Source: Morinoia aosen (lineage: Eukaryota > Arthropoda > Malacostraca > Amphipoda > Talitridae). Taken from it: a stretch of 64,000 nucleotides of DNA. Every line of letters starts with the position of its first letter. Position 1 is the first letter of the stretch. This document shows, piece by piece, positions 37,678 through 50,512 of the stretch. The position numbers and the translations under genes were made by a program. Where the stretch lies: positions 35,089,732 through 35,153,731 of the forward strand of contig CM059572.1 of assembly GCA_030386875.1 (NCBI GenBank). Reading direction: 5' to 3'. The notes below the pieces were generated by a model, which searched no databases, was not told the DNA's origin, and worked only from the letters and a program-made list of their open reading frames with translations.

Positions 37678-38540
37678 ATGGGAAAAGAGATTTATTTAAA
37701 ACTAAAAGTGAGTATATTGGCAATAACGAGAATAACTTCAAAGTCTATTCAAATCATGTGAGTAAAAATGTATTCAAGATAGAACGAGTAATACTTATGT
37801 ACAGTAGTTTACGTGTAAAACTTAAGCCTTAAATAAGCCTATGTTTTCGAACAGCCGAACACAAATGAGGGAATAAACCTATATCATTGAAAAAATAATT
37901 GAGCTGTTTGAGGCAGTTCTGTGCTCGCAGTATAACGAACATTTGAAAATATGAAAAAATGGAATTAATCACACAAAAAATAAATGAATTTTTAGAACTG
38001 CTCTACCCAGTTCAAGACTGTTAGTAAAATGAAAGCAGGTCGGTGCTGGGTGCTGTTGGAAACAAGTCAAGGCTTGGAAAATTAATAACTTGAAAATAAA
38101 AAAAATTATTAGTTTTACACATATAAAATGTAGATAAAAGTTATCTGACAATCATGACTTAATATTCAAGACTTTTAATTTGTGTTTGATGAATTTAAAT
38201 CGCTTAAAAATCGCCAAAAACACATATTTTTTATATTTTAATCTGGAGACAATTTTCCATATACTGTCGACTTTTTTCTGAGTTATTCAAATGTTCGGAG
38301 CTTTTTCCGTAGAGTATTGAATTTTTCGCTGGTTGATTTGTCTTAACTCCTCAAAGCGGCCAATCCTTGACATTTTAAGGAATGACAGTTCATCTACTCA
38401 GTTACGACTCGTAAAGCACATTCCCTTTTGAACTTTGAATTGAGCAAGTCCATTATAGCCAATAAAATCACTCGATCGCAGTCACCTAGAAAATTGGATC
38501 GTGAGCCAAAGTTAGTTAAAGTTAAAGTTAAGTTAACCTC
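37678..38540. other. Unassigned AT-rich spacer between two large minisatellites
   Basis: No gene or repeat seen, apart from short A/T tracts. Confidence 0.45.
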
Positions 38541-41500
38541 CGACCGTGGTGTGGGTCTCACCCCCCCGCGTGGTGTGGGTCTCACCCCCCCGCGTGGTGT
38601 GGGTCTCACCCCCCAGCGTGGTGTGGGTCTCACCCCCCAGCGTGGTGTGGGTCTCACCCTCCAGCGTGGTGTGGGTCTCACCCCCCGCGTGGTGTGGGTC
38701 TCACCCCCCAGCGTGGTGTGGGTCTCACCCTCCAGCGTGGTGTGGGTCTCACCCTCCAGCGTGGTGTGGGTCTCACCCCCCAGCGTGGTGTGGGTCTCAC
38801 CCTCCAGCGTGGTGTGGGTCTCACCCTCCAGCGTGGTGTGGGTCTCACTTCCCAGCGTGGTGTGGGTCTCACCCCCCAGCGTGGTGTGGGTCTCACTTCC
38901 CAGCGTGGTGTGGGTCTCACCCCCCAGCGTGGTGTGGGTCTCACCCCCCAGCGTGGTGTGGGTCTCACCCCCCAGCGTTGTGTGGGTCTCACCCCCCAGC
39001 GTGGTGTGGGTCTCACCCCCCAGCGTGGTGTGGGTCTCACTTCCCAGCGTGGTGTGGGTCTCACCCCCCAGCGTGGTGTGGGTCTCACCCCCCAGCGTGG
39101 TGTGGGTCTCACCCCCCAGCGTGGTGTGGGTCTCACACCCCAGCGTGGTGTGGGTCTCACCCCCCAGCGTGGTGTGGGTCTCACCCCCCAGCGTGGTGTG
39201 GGTCTCACCCCGCAGCGTGGTGTGGGTCTCACCCCCCAGCGTGGTGTGGGTCTCACCCCCCAGCGTGGTGTGGGTCTCACACCCCAGCGTGGTGTGGGTC
39301 TCACACCCCAGCGTGGTGTGGTTCTCACCCCCAGCGTGGTGTGGGTCTCACCCCCCAGCGTGGTGTGGGTCTCACTTCCCAGCGTGGTGTGGGTCTCACC
39401 CCCCGCGTGGTGTGGGTCTCACCCTCCAGCGTGGTGTGGGTCTCACCCCCCGCGTGGTGTGGGTCTCACCCCCCGCGTGGTGTGGATCTCACCCTCCAGC
39501 GTGGTGTGGGTCTCACCCTCCAGCGTGGTGTGGGTCTCACCCCCCGCGTGGTGTGGGTCTCACCCTCCAGCGTGGTGTGGGTCTCACCCCCCGCGTGGTG
39601 TGGGTCTCACCCTCCAGCATGGTGTGGGTCTCACCCTCCAGCGTGGTGTGGGTCTCACCCTCCAGCGTGGTGTGGGTCTCAGCCCCCGCGTGGTGTGGGT
39701 CTCACCCCCCGCGTGGTGTGGGTCTCACCCTCCAGCGTGGTGTGGGTCTCACCCTCCAGCGTGGTGTGGGTCTCACCCTCCAGCGTGGTGTGGGTCTCAC
39801 CCTCAAGCGTGGTGTGGGTCTCACCCTCCAGCGTGGTGTGGGTCTCACCCTCCAGCGTGGTGTGGGTCTCACCCTCCAGCGTGGTGTGGGTCTCACCCCC
39901 CGCGTGGTGTGGGTCTCACCCCCCCGCGTGGTGTGGGTCTCACCCCCCCGCGTGGTGTGGGTCTCACCCCCCGCGTGGTGTGGGTCTCACCCCCCGCGTG
40001 GTGTGGGTCTCACCCTCCAGCGTGGTGTGGGTCTCACCCTCCAGCGTGGTGTGGGTCTCACCCTCCAGCGTGGTGTGGGTCTCACCCTCCAGCGTGGTGT
40101 GGGTCTCACCCCCCGCGTGGTGTGGGTCTCACCCCCCCGCGTGGTGTGGGTCTCACCCCCCCGCGTGGTGTGGGTCTCACCCTCCAGCGTTGTGTGGGTC
40201 TCATCCCCCCGCGTGGTGTGGGTCTCACCCTCCAGCGTGGTGTGGGTCTCACCCCCCAGCGTGGTGTGGGTCTCACCCTCCAGCGTTGTGTGGGTCTCAT
40301 CCCCCCGCGTGGTGTGGGTCTCACCCTCCAGCGTTGTGTGGGTCTCATCCCCCCGCGTGGTGCGGTTCTCACCCTCCAGCGTGGTGTGGGTCTCACCCCC
40401 AGCGTGGTGTGGTTCTCACCCCCCAGCGTGGTGTGGTTCTCACCCCCCAGCGTGGTGTGGGTCTCACCCCCCAGCATGGTGTGGTTCTCACCCTCCCGCG
40501 TGGTGTGGGTCTCACCCCCCAACATGGTGTGGTTCTCACCCTCCCGCGTGGTGTGGGTCTCACCCCCCAGCATGGTGTGGTTCTCACCCTCCCGCGTGGT
40601 GTGGGTCTCACCCCCCAGCGTGGTGTGGGTCTCACCCCCCAGCGTGGTGTGGGTCTCACCCCCCAGCATGGTGTGGTTCTCACCCTCCCGCGTGGTGTGG
40701 GTCTCACCCCCCAGCGTGGTGTGGGTCTCACCCCCCAGCGTGGTGTGGTTCTCACCCCCCAGCGTGGTGTGGGTCTCACCCCCCAGCGTGGTGTGGGTCT
40801 CACCCCCCACCGTGGTGTGGTTCTCACCCCCCGGCGGGGTGTGGTTCTCACCCCCCATGGTGTGGTTCTCACCCCCCAGCGTGGTGTGGTTTTCATCCCC
40901 CGGCGAGGTGTAGTTCTCAACTACCAGCGTGGTGTGGTTCTCACTCCCCCCCCCCCCAGCGTGGTGTGGTTCTCACCCCCCCCAGCGTGGTGTGGTTCTC
41001 ACCCCCCAGCGTGGTGTGGTTCTCACCCCACAGCGTGGTGTGGTTCTCACCCCCCAGCGTGGTGTGGTTCTCACCCCCCAGCGTGGTGTGGTTCTCACCC
41101 CCCAGCGTGATGTGGTTCTCACCCCCCAGCGTGGTGTGGTTCTCAACCCCCTCAGCGTGGTGTGGTTCTCACCCCCCAGCGTGGTGTGGTTCTCACCCCC
41201 CAGCGTGGTGTGGGTCTCACCCCCCAGCATGGTGTGGTTCTCACCCTCCCGCGTGGTGTGGGTCTCACCCCCCAGCGTGGTGTGGGTCTCACCCCCCAGC
41301 ATGGTGTGGTTCTCACCCCCCAGCGTGGTGTGGTTCTCACCCTCCCGCGTGGTGTGGGTCTCACCCCCCAGCGTGGTGTGGGTCTCACCCATCACCGTGG
41401 TGTGGTTTTCACCCCCCAGCATAGTGTGGTTCTCACCCCCCAGCGTGGTGTGGGTCTCACCCCCCAGCATGGTGTGGTTCTCACCCTCCCGCGTGGTGTG

Positions 41501-42412
41501 GGTCTCACCCCCCAGCGTGGTGTGGGTCTCACCCATCACCGTGGTGTGGTTTTCACCCCCCAGCATAGTGTGGTTCTCACCCCCCAGCGTGGTGTGGGTC
41601 TCACCCCCCAGCATGGTGTGGTTCTCACCCCCCCCGCGTGGTGTGGGTCTCACCTCCCAGCGTGGTGCGGTTCTCACCCCCAGCGTGGTGTGGGTCTCAC
41701 CCCCCAGCGTGGTGTGGGTCTCACCCCCCACCGTGGTGTGGTTCTCACCCCCCGGCGGGATGTGGTTCACACCCCCCAGCGTGGTGTGGTTCTCACATCC
41801 CCCCCGTGATGTGGTTCTCACCCCCCGGCGGGGTGTGGTTCTCACCCCCCCCATGGTGTGGTTCTCACCCCCCAGCATGGTGTGGGTCTCACCCCCCAGC
41901 GTGGTGTGGGTCTCACCCCCCAGCACGTATGGTTCTCACCCCCCCGCGTGGTGTGGGTCTCACCCCCCAGCGTGGTGCGGTTCTCACCACCCAGCGTGGT
42001 GTGGGTCTCACCCCCCAGCGTGGTGTGGTTCTCACCCCCCAGCGTGGTGTGGGTCTCACCCCCCAGCATGGTGTGGTTCTCACCCCCCAGCGTGGTGTGG
42101 TTTTCACCCCCCCTGCGTGGTGTGGTTCTCAACTACCAGCGTGGTGTGGTTCTCACCCCCCCCCAGCGTGGTGTGGTTCTCAACCACCAGTGTGGTGTGG
42201 TTCTCACCCCCCAGCGTGGTGTGGTTCTCACCCCCCTCAGCGTGGTGTGGTTCTCACCTCCCAGTGGGGTGTGGTTCTCACCCCCCCAGCGTGGTGTGGT
42301 TCTCACCCCCCAGCGTGGTGTGATTCTCACCCCCCCCGTGGTGTGGTTCCCACCCCCCGGCGGGGTGTGGTTCTCACCCCCCCCCCCCGTGGTGTGGTTC
42401 TCACCCCACAAT
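38541..42412. repeat. 24-bp GC-rich minisatellite of about 3.9 kb (about 160 copies)
   Basis: The unit GTGGTGTGGGTCTCACCCCC plus CAGC has indels of one or two bases in the C-run, giving 23-26 bp units and switching frames. Up to about 40380 the core is mostly GGGTCTC; to the right GGTTCTC becomes common. Each unit can form a small GGGTCTCACCC hairpin. Open frames of up to 998 codons in several frames are by-products. Confidence 0.95.
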
Positions 42413-42497
42413 TTTCTGCTGGCTACGCTCAGGAGGAACAGACGTCGCACTTGCAGTTCCTCAGGCCTGTGCGCAGTCGGTGGAGCTGGAGTCGGAG

Positions 42498-42713
42498 CAG
42501 GGGCTCTCAAAGTGGGGTCCGTAAAATTTACTGAATTTAACAGTGGATGCAGCTAAGGTATTTGTTCACAGCTTTCCGTGACTGTTAATATCATGAAACA
42601 GTGTGTGCAATGTATATATACTTATATTCCTGAGGGAGCACATGTGAGGGGACCTCAGCTTATTTGTGTTTAATGAAAGTGGTCCTTGGTTGAAAAAAGT
42701 TTGTGAGCCCCTG
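42498..42713. mobile_element. hAT-like MITE next to the 24-bp array
   Basis: The left end CAGGGGCTCTCAAAGT is mirrored by the right end ACTTT-like AGTTTGTGAGCCCCTG, giving an imperfect 16-bp inverted repeat. The right flank GTGTAGAG fits the hAT target consensus, but the left flank AGTCGGAG does not match it well. It is 216 bp long and non-coding. Confidence 0.55.
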
Positions 42714-42773
42714 GTGTAGAGGATAGCTGATACTTTCGTTTCTGGAGTGTCAGAGCAGAGTGTAATGTAGGTA

Positions 42774-42812
42774 CGAGATGATATGTGTCAGGCTTGATTG
42801 CAATAAGGAATT
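42774..42812 (+). mobile_element. SINE 3' tail fragment
   Basis: The block ATATGTGTCAGGCTTGATTG matches the 3' tail of the SINE at 21386-21664 (ATATGTATCAGGCTTGATTG). The head is absent, so this is a 5'-truncated copy. Confidence 0.6.
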
Positions 42813-42844
42813 TTTTATCTTTTGAACTTTGAATTTGATAACGC

Positions 42845-43165
42845 ATAACTGACACGTTGGATTTATTAACTCATTACTAACACATTGGATTGATTAACGC
42901 ATTATTAACACATTGAATTTGTTAACGTGTTACTAACACTTTGAATTTATTAACATATTACTAACACATTGAATTTGTAATCTTATTACTGACACATTGA
43001 ATTTGTTAACGTGTTACTAACACTTTGAATTTATTAACGTATTACTAGCATATTGAACGTACTAACGTGTTGCGAACTCATTGAATTTGTTAACGAATCA
43101 ATAACACACAGGATTTATTAACGCATTACTAACACATTGGATTTATTAACGTACTGCTAACGGTA
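42845..43165. repeat. 28-bp minisatellite, about 11 copies
   Basis: Degenerate units of TAACACATTGAATTTGTTAA plus CGTGTTAC. Most units contain one GTTAAC or ATTAAC site. Confidence 0.85.
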
Positions 43166-44329
43166 CCTGCGCTTACTACTAATTTTCACTACATTACTTT
43201 TTAAAACTTCGTTTATTTTGCACAACCCTTTCGTACATGCTCACGCAGCACAGACTGGGTGAGTTCCTCTTAAGGATTGCCTGCTTGATTATTGTTATAA
43301 TGAAAATATATTGATTACGTTACAGAAATCTTAAATTCATTCTTCATTTGTGCATTAATTTTTATTTCTTTTTAATTTTATGTTGCCAACGGGCTCATCT
43401 TTAACACATGGCGGGTGCGGGGTGGGGCAGCGAAGATTGAGCACCGGCTTAGTGCGCAACTTAAATTAACTTGAACCTAAATTGCAAAACTCTCTCGGGT
43501 CTTCAACGGTATTTTTTTGTTTAATTTGGGAAGAATTGCACTCCACTTCATCTCCCAGATTATTCAAGTATGGATAGATATTCAGTTGGACTGTTTCACA
43601 GTAGTGGCCATTGTGTTGAAATGAGTGATTATTTTACTTTACATTTGTCGTCGGTCCAGGCTTGGTGTGTGGCACTACGAAACTGGCAGGTCTATGCTCT
43701 GAGAGATCCAACCAACCGATTCTTGCAAATGTTTATGGGTGTAGTGTCGTACTTTTCGAATGGATTTTCACGGAGAAAGAATTTTGCGTCGTACAAGACT
43801 TACAAAATATTATATTTCAGTCGATCCATGGGACTCAAACTTGATGCTTTATGACAAAAAGAAGGGATCACTTTAAACAATCTACATCCTCGCGGATTCC
43901 TAGTCATTTGTTAAACAGTACCAAAACTAAACATTTATGAAATCTAGTTGACCGAGCAAAAAACTGTTTTTTCAATGGGTACAAAATATTTCGGAATTTT
44001 CACAATCAACTTAACACGCAGAGAACAGATGAATTTTTATGATAGACAATTTACCAAACCCTACTACATTGCTGTACCGATTTTTCGGTAATTTCCGAAT
44101 CTGCCCTATACCGCTACACCTAAATTTCACTACTTGCCAAGAACGTGAAAAAAACATAAAAAATTGAAATAATCAACCAATTGGGCTTAAATCTCACGGT
44201 TAGCGTCTGAAAATGTTTGCCCCAATGTTTCTGAATTAAGTATGCGGGGTTGACGTTCAGAGCCCTAGGTGTGATTGGGACAATGAAAAAGCGAGACCCC
44301 AACGCTACTTGGAACTAATAAACACCATT
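43166..44329. other. Unassigned intergenic sequence with one possible small ORF
   Basis: An ATG frame of 94 codons at 43570-43854 (+) contains aromatic-rich segments (VQAWCVALRNWQVY) but no recognised domain. No other feature is supported. Confidence 0.3.
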
Positions 44330-44775
44330 GTCTGACCTGATAATCTCTGACCTGAGAACTTGAGAACCTGAGAACCTGAGAACCAGAGAACCAGAGAACC
44401 TGAGAACCAGAGAACCAGAGAACTTGAGAACCTAATAACCTGATAACCTGAGAACCTGAGAACCAGAGAATCAGAACCTGAGAATCTCTGACCTGAGAAT
44501 TTGAGAACCTGAGAACATGAGAACCATAAAACCTGAGAACCTGAGAACCTGAGAACCAGAACCTAAGAATCTCTGACCTGAGAATCTGAGAATTTGATAA
44601 CCTGAGAGCCTGAGAATTTAAGAACCTGAGAACCAGAACCTGAGAATCTCTGACCTGAGAACCAGAACCTGAGAACCAGAACATGAAAATCTCTGACTTG
44701 AGAATCAGAACCTGAGAACCTGAGAACCAAAACCTGAGATTCTTTGACCTGAGAATCTCCTACCTGATAATCGAC
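44330..44775. repeat. 8-bp GAGAACCT repeat tract
   Basis: Dozens of GAGAACCT/GAGAACCA units are broken by ATCTCTGACCT segments that themselves recur every 40-100 bp, forming a loose higher-order pattern. Confidence 0.85.
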
Positions 44776-44804
44776 GCTCCGATGTTACTTTACAGATCGT
44801 TGAC

Positions 44805-46085
44805 AGGAGATGAGTCCTTTGGCCTCTGAAGTAGCCGAATATTTCAATGTGCACTTTAGTGACGATGCTAAAGCTTTAAAGCAACAAATTCCAGCTGCAA
44901 ATAAGGAGCGCTAAGCTATTTGAACCACAATCCTTCTCCGTTGCGAGTGTTCCGTCGGACTCTGAAAAGTTAGCAAAGTTGCTTGTTCCTCTAAAGTCGG
45001 GAGAGTGACAGTGGCTCAATTTCCAACTTTGTTCACACCCTATTGGCTTCGTATATTTCTACGCATATTTTCATATTGCCAAATAAACCTTTAGCAAATG
45101 GAGTTTATCCGACTATCCTGAATTAACTCGATTGGCTTCAATATTCGAGCCACGAGATCGACTTGAGATCAACAATTGCCGATAAATTCCAACTTTGGCC
45201 TTTCTAAACAAAGATTATAGGATAGGAGATAATTAAACTCCAGATTACTAAATCACTCCACGAAATGTGGATTACTCTCGCCTTATCAATTTGGTCTTAA
45301 GCAGCTATGCTCTATCAGTGATGCTATTTTAAAATTTTGTTCACATACATGAGACGATTGTTCCTTAAGAATACATTACTATTGTGTCTTTTTTGTAGCT
45401 TATTTTAAAGCCTTTGACACAGTTGATGCTTAGGTTCTTCTTCGAAAACTTAATTTCTAAGGTATTTGTGAAGTGTCCGTCGTTAATTTTTTCCTAACTT
45501 AAACTCAGCTCAGTTTCTTCAAATTCTTTCCATCTATCAGAAGTTTTTCAGAATGCTTCTGCATATTTGGTACGACAACTCCTACAATCGCCCTAGGACC
45601 TTCTGAGTCCACTCTTATTCTCAAGTTACACTGACGGGAATAAGGGTTCCTAAATTACTCCGGTTCGTGCATTTTGCAGCTGTTACGACAGCTCACGTGA
45701 CTGGATCTGAGTTCCATCCTTCGAATGACTTTATTAGTAGTGAGCACGAAAGAAAAGGGAAAAAAGGTTGGTGAATGGTTTCGTGAGGGTAGGTTATCCT
45801 TCAATATCTCCAAAATAAAGAAGAAATTTCTTCAAATAAGTTATGAGGATTTCTTTAAACGAATCAGAGAAGAGGCATCCATTGTTAAACGCTTTGACGA
45901 CAGCAAATTTTTGAGTGTTAGAATAAGAGAGAGACTGGATTTTGGACTTCACATAAGGCCGTGGCCTCTAGGTCGTGCGGATGGACAAGAAAATGTCTGT
46001 TTTTTTGTTTCTCAGATAATTTTACTTAACTTTGGCAAACCCTTGCTTTGTGAACAGTATTTGTGTACGGAGCTTAGCTAATTGT
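44805..46085 (+). pseudogene. Decayed non-LTR retrotransposon reverse transcriptase
   Basis: Read across frameshifts and stops, the region shows reverse transcriptase order. A linker reads LASEVAEYFNVHFSDDA (44812 on). A pre-RT stretch, YPELTRLASIF..RDRLEINN, lies near 45110-45180. The catalytic motif A, KAFDTVDA, is at 45406-45435. A C-terminal part reads KKVGEWFREGRLSFNISK.KKFLQISY, then a thumb-like stretch with RIRERLDFGLHI (45760-45960). Motifs B and C are unrecognisable or damaged. It differs from the element at the right edge of the window, so it is a second, older family or lineage. Confidence 0.7.
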
Positions 46086-47289
46086 TAGGCCATAAGATGT
46101 TTACGGAGACCTGCCGGACTAGAGCGCAATGAGACAATGTTGAATAGGCAGTTAATCAGCTTCATGTCCGTAATCATCTTCTACACAAGCAAGTCTTGCA
46201 TGTGCGTATTGTGCGTTGTTGTGTTCTCAAATTTTTTGAATGCTTCAAATCAAGGAAGGAATTCATTTTTGGGAATGAAATTTGAAACGAATGATGGAGC
46301 TACAGTATTTTTATCAGACATATGCGCGAGCGAACGATATTTTGAGATGCCATTAAGCTCGTACTTCAAAAAACTACCCTTCATTTTATAGGTTGTCTGT
46401 GAAAATCTATAACACCCAACTAGCATCCATAGAACAGTTTTAAAAATTTAATATTTTCAAACGGGAGATCGATTTTTTTTGCTACCAGAGAAGTTTTGTT
46501 AGGAAAATGTTACTACGCTTTTAGTGAGGCTGCGGTTAGTTAAACATATTTTTGTGTAATTATGCCCCTATAGTCCCTTTAGGAAGCTAGAAATAGGCGT
46601 AAGATGTTTGATCCTTTTTTCCAAGCTGCTTCTTGTTTAGCCTAAATCTGATCTAAGATTCGATATATTTTTCTAAACAGGTATCATTATTTTCATTAAA
46701 AAGTATTTTCATTAAAGTATTAGTATTTTCATTAAAAGAAGAGTCTCCCACCATATTACACCAAAACTTGCAGTAGTCTCTGACTCGGCCGTATCTTGAA
46801 GCAGTTGATCACTTGAGCGGAGTTTGCTTCTCCGGAATTCGAACAGAAATCTTTCCAATAGTATTTTCCGCTAAAATGTATTGAAACTTTTTGCATGTCG
46901 TTAAAAAAACCTTGATCCACTCTTATTAAAACCACGAATTCATCGAAATCTTCACGGGAAACGTCAGAATTCCTTTTCATTGAAATGTGTTAAGAATTTT
47001 CTTAAATCGTTATGAAAAAATTAATCCACTTCTTGTTCACACCATTACGTCTTTTAATTCACATTTTCAGCCGCGTCACGAACCTGAGAGTCATCGTACT
47101 ACGCAAAACGACATCGCATCGCTTTGAGAGCAGTTGCGAACACAAAAAAAAGCATCGCGCAACATTCGGGCTTTTTGTAGGCAGTGACTGAAATTTGAGC
47201 CTCGAAGAAGCCTTCAAAGAGACGTAATTACGCAGCGCTCTGCTGCACCACCGGCAGAGCAGCGCTGTACTGGCACTAGCAATACTGCC
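46086..47289. other. Unassigned sequence downstream of the RT remnant
   Basis: Possible 3' part of the same dead retrotransposon at its left; no boundary is seen. Otherwise AT-rich without genes. Confidence 0.35.
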
Positions 47290-47720
47290 TAAAGTATCTC
47301 CAGCAGCAGTAGCAGTAGCACTAGAGGTGGGATATTAGCATTACCAGCACCTTGAACACCAAATCAACAGCACCGCCAGCATTACTAGCAGCATCACCAA
47401 CATTACTAGCAGCACCACTGGCATTACTAGTAGCACCACCAGCATTACTAGCAGCACCACCAGCATTACTAGCAGCACCACCAGCATTACTAGCAGCACC
47501 ACCAGCAGCACCAGCATCAGGAGTTACAGAACTACAGGCAGCAACCCAAGCTCTAGCAACCCAATCACCCGAAGCACCATAAGCACCAACACCACAATCA
47601 GCAGTACCAGCACCAGTAACAAAATCCTCACAAGGAGCAACTCAAGTTCGAGCAACATCACAAACAACATCACCAGAAGCAGCAGCAACATCAGCACCAG
47701 CAGTATACATCACCAGCATC
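47290..47720. repeat. AGC/ACC trinucleotide-rich tract with a 21-bp subrepeat
   Basis: Loose CAGCA/CACCA triplets occur throughout. At 47376-47512 the unit ACCACCAGCATTACTAGCAG plus C repeats about six times. Confidence 0.8.
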
Positions 47721-48727
47721 AGCAGCAACATCAGCACCAGCAGCGAAGTCGAATGAAATGAGCGTTTCGAGCAAGGCTTCTTGCCACGACATCCTTTGCA
47801 ATTGCCTTTTAAAAGGATGACATTTTGTGCGAGATGCATGGACAGAGAGAAAGAGTGAGAGAGAGAGAGAAAGGGAGAGAGACAGAGAGAGACGTGTTCT
47901 TACGTGCGGCTTCACTGCACTGTGGCTTCATTGAAGCTTCATTGGCTCGAGAGGAAGGAATACGACAGTCGAAATATTGCCCTGAACCACATGATCCGAG
48001 CAACTTTACCTCACGAATGGGGTGGTTCCATTAAAATTTAGTCTTTCTGTAATATCGGGAAGCTCTTGAATTCCAATTCCTGAGTGGGATTTAATTAACT
48101 TTGAACATTCAATGGTGTTATAAAAGTTATGGACGTGTGACGAACGGCAATGCGGGATTTGGGCGCGACGAATGTACAGTCTTTTCATTGCATTAGAGTG
48201 CTTCATTAGCACTCTATTCCCATTGATTCAGAGTCTCTGAACGTTAGGGAATTGCTCTCGAGTATTCAATATTCTTTCATAAACTTAATACCTTACATGA
48301 ATGTTTATCTTTCTAAGAAATAAATCACTAATATACTCTATATTTAGTTCGCTCTAAAGTATCTTGTAAGAGCTCATCGCAAAGCAATATTTATTGCACC
48401 GTCTATATATTAACGATAAATTCTTTCCATTTCATCGAGAATTTTCTCTGTCTCAATAACACGGCCTGGAGTAACAATAAATGTATCTCATAAGCTGACT
48501 TTCTGCAGACAATGATTGCTTGCTTGCCAACGCTATTTATAACTCAGTAAAACAAGAAAGCGACATTTCTTGAAGTCTCCTAGAAGTAAGGAGCTTTCAT
48601 CGACTTATATGGAAGTTATTACCAGAATAACCTTCTCAGAAGACAGAGGTAATTGGATGAAGAAGCACGATACCGATGAGCTTGTATGATATGATGATTC
48701 TTCTTTGGATGAAGAAATGGGAGTTGC
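47721..48727. other. Unassigned intergenic sequence with a GA-rich tract
   Basis: A purine tract of AGAGAG type lies at 47846-47892. No gene is supported. Confidence 0.4.
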
Positions 48728-50064
48728 GGTATAAAGGATACACTGAGGATGGGGACGCGGTATCCTGGATACACTGAAATGAGGTAGGAGACGCGGTATC
48801 CTGGATACACTGAAATGAGGGAGACACAGTATCCTGGATACACTGAAATGAGACTGGAGACGCGGTACCCTAGATACACTGAAATGTATCTAGGTATCCT
48901 GGATACACTGAAATGAGGCTGGAGACGTGGTGTCCTGGATACACTGAAATGAGGCAGGAGATGCGGTATCCTGGATACACTGAAATGAGGCAGGAGACGC
49001 GGTATCTTGGATACACTGAAATGACGCTGGAGACGCGGTATCCTGGATACACTGAAATGAGGCTGGAGACGCGGCATCCTAGATACACTGAAATGACGCT
49101 GGAGACGCGGCATCCTGGATACACTGAAATGACGCTGGAGACGCGGTATCCTGGATACACTGAAATGACGCTGGAGACGCGGTATCCTGGATACACTGAA
49201 GTGAGGCTGGAGAGACAGTATCCTGGATACACTGAAATGAGGCTGGAGACACCGTATCCTGGATACACTGAAATGAGGCTGGAGACTCAGTCTCCTGGAT
49301 ACACTGAAATGACGCCGGACACGCGGTATCCTGGAAACACTGAAATGACGGTGGAGACGCGGTATCCTGGATACACTGAAATGACGCTGGATACGCGGTA
49401 TCCTGGAAACACAGAAGTGACGCTGGAGAGGTGGTATCCTGGATACACTGAAATGAGGCTGGAGACGCAGTATCCTGGATACACTGAAATGAGGCTGGAG
49501 ACACATTATCCTGGATACACTGAAATGAGGCTGGAGACACAGTATCCTGGATACATCGAAATCAGGCTGGAAACGCGGTATCCTGAATACACTGAAATGA
49601 GGCTGGAGACGCGGTATCCTGGATACACTGAAATGAGGCTGGAGACACAGTATCCTGGATACACTGAAATGAGGCTGGAGACACAGTATCCTGGATACAC
49701 TGAAATGAGGCTGGAGACACAGTATCCTGGATACACTGAAATGACGCTGGAGACGCGGTATCCTGGATACACTGAAATGTGGCTGGAGACACAGTATCCT
49801 GGTTATACTGAAATGAGGCTGGAGACGCAGTATCCTGGATACACTAAAATGAGGCTGGAGACGCGGTATCCTGGATACACTGAAATGACGCTGGAGACGC
49901 GGTATCCTGGATACACTGAAATGACGCTGGAGACGCGGTATCCTGGATACACTGAAATGACGCTGGAGACGCGGTATCCTGGATACACTGAAATGACGCT
50001 GGAGACGCGGTATCCTGGATACACTGAAATGAGGCTGGAGACGCGGTATCCTGGATACACTGAA
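48728..50064. repeat. 36-bp minisatellite, about 37 copies
   Basis: The unit TATCCTGGATACACTGAAAT plus GAGGCTGGAGACGCGG is strictly 36 bp over most of the array. Common variants are GAGG/GACG and ACGCGG/ACACAG. A short deletion and duplication break it near 48880-48900. It leaves a 438-codon plus-strand frame (RYPGYTEMTLET repeats) that I regard as an artefact. Confidence 0.95.
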
Positions 50065-50239
50065 ATTAAAACTTCGGACAAAAGTGGCGAGCTGAGCTCA
50101 GCCATGATTGTCGCTGCTAATTGCGAATTAATTTTTGTGAAGACTTGCTGGCTCTGTTCTGCTTCAGCCGATGTTCTGCTGGGGCTCTGTGTGGGTCTCG
50201 GAGTGTCTGCCACTGTGTGTTGGGACTAAACTATTCTGT

Positions 50240-50512
50240 TCGAGTATCTTTTATGAGTATGAAAAGAACTGTTTTGTCAGAATGTCTTCTATTGTGGGTC
50301 GGGAATAGAAGTTTTCTATCAAAATGTCTTTTATTATGTATCAGAATAGAACTTTCCTGGCTGAATGTCTTCTATTATGTGCCGGGAATAGAACTTTTGT
50401 GTCAAAATGTCTTCTATTATTTACCGTGAACAGAACTAATTTACTGATGTCCTCAATTATGCGTTGGAAATGGAAGCACAGAATGTCTTCTATCAGTTCA
50501 AGTTGAAATAAA
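50240..50512. repeat. Degenerate repeat, about 44-bp unit, five to six copies
   Basis: Blocks of GTCTTCTATTATGTGCCGGG and AATAGAACTTT..GTCAAAAT alternate. Units are diverged. Confidence 0.75.

Noticed and set aside
34632-37679. 1015-codon open frame (-) as a repeat protein gene
   Set aside because: It coincides with the 21-bp array. A second frame is also open, variation is not concentrated at third positions, and there is no start context or non-repeat domain.
38541-42412. Canonical G-quadruplex array
   Set aside because: Minus-strand G6 runs are separated by about 18 nt, longer than canonical loops.
38428-42556. Long frames of 200-998 codons in several frames and both strands
   Set aside because: All lie inside the 24-bp array, overlap each other and switch with indels in C-runs.
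48913-50229. 438-codon frame (+) with 12-residue repeats
   Set aside because: Product of the 36-bp minisatellite; antisense frames are equally open.
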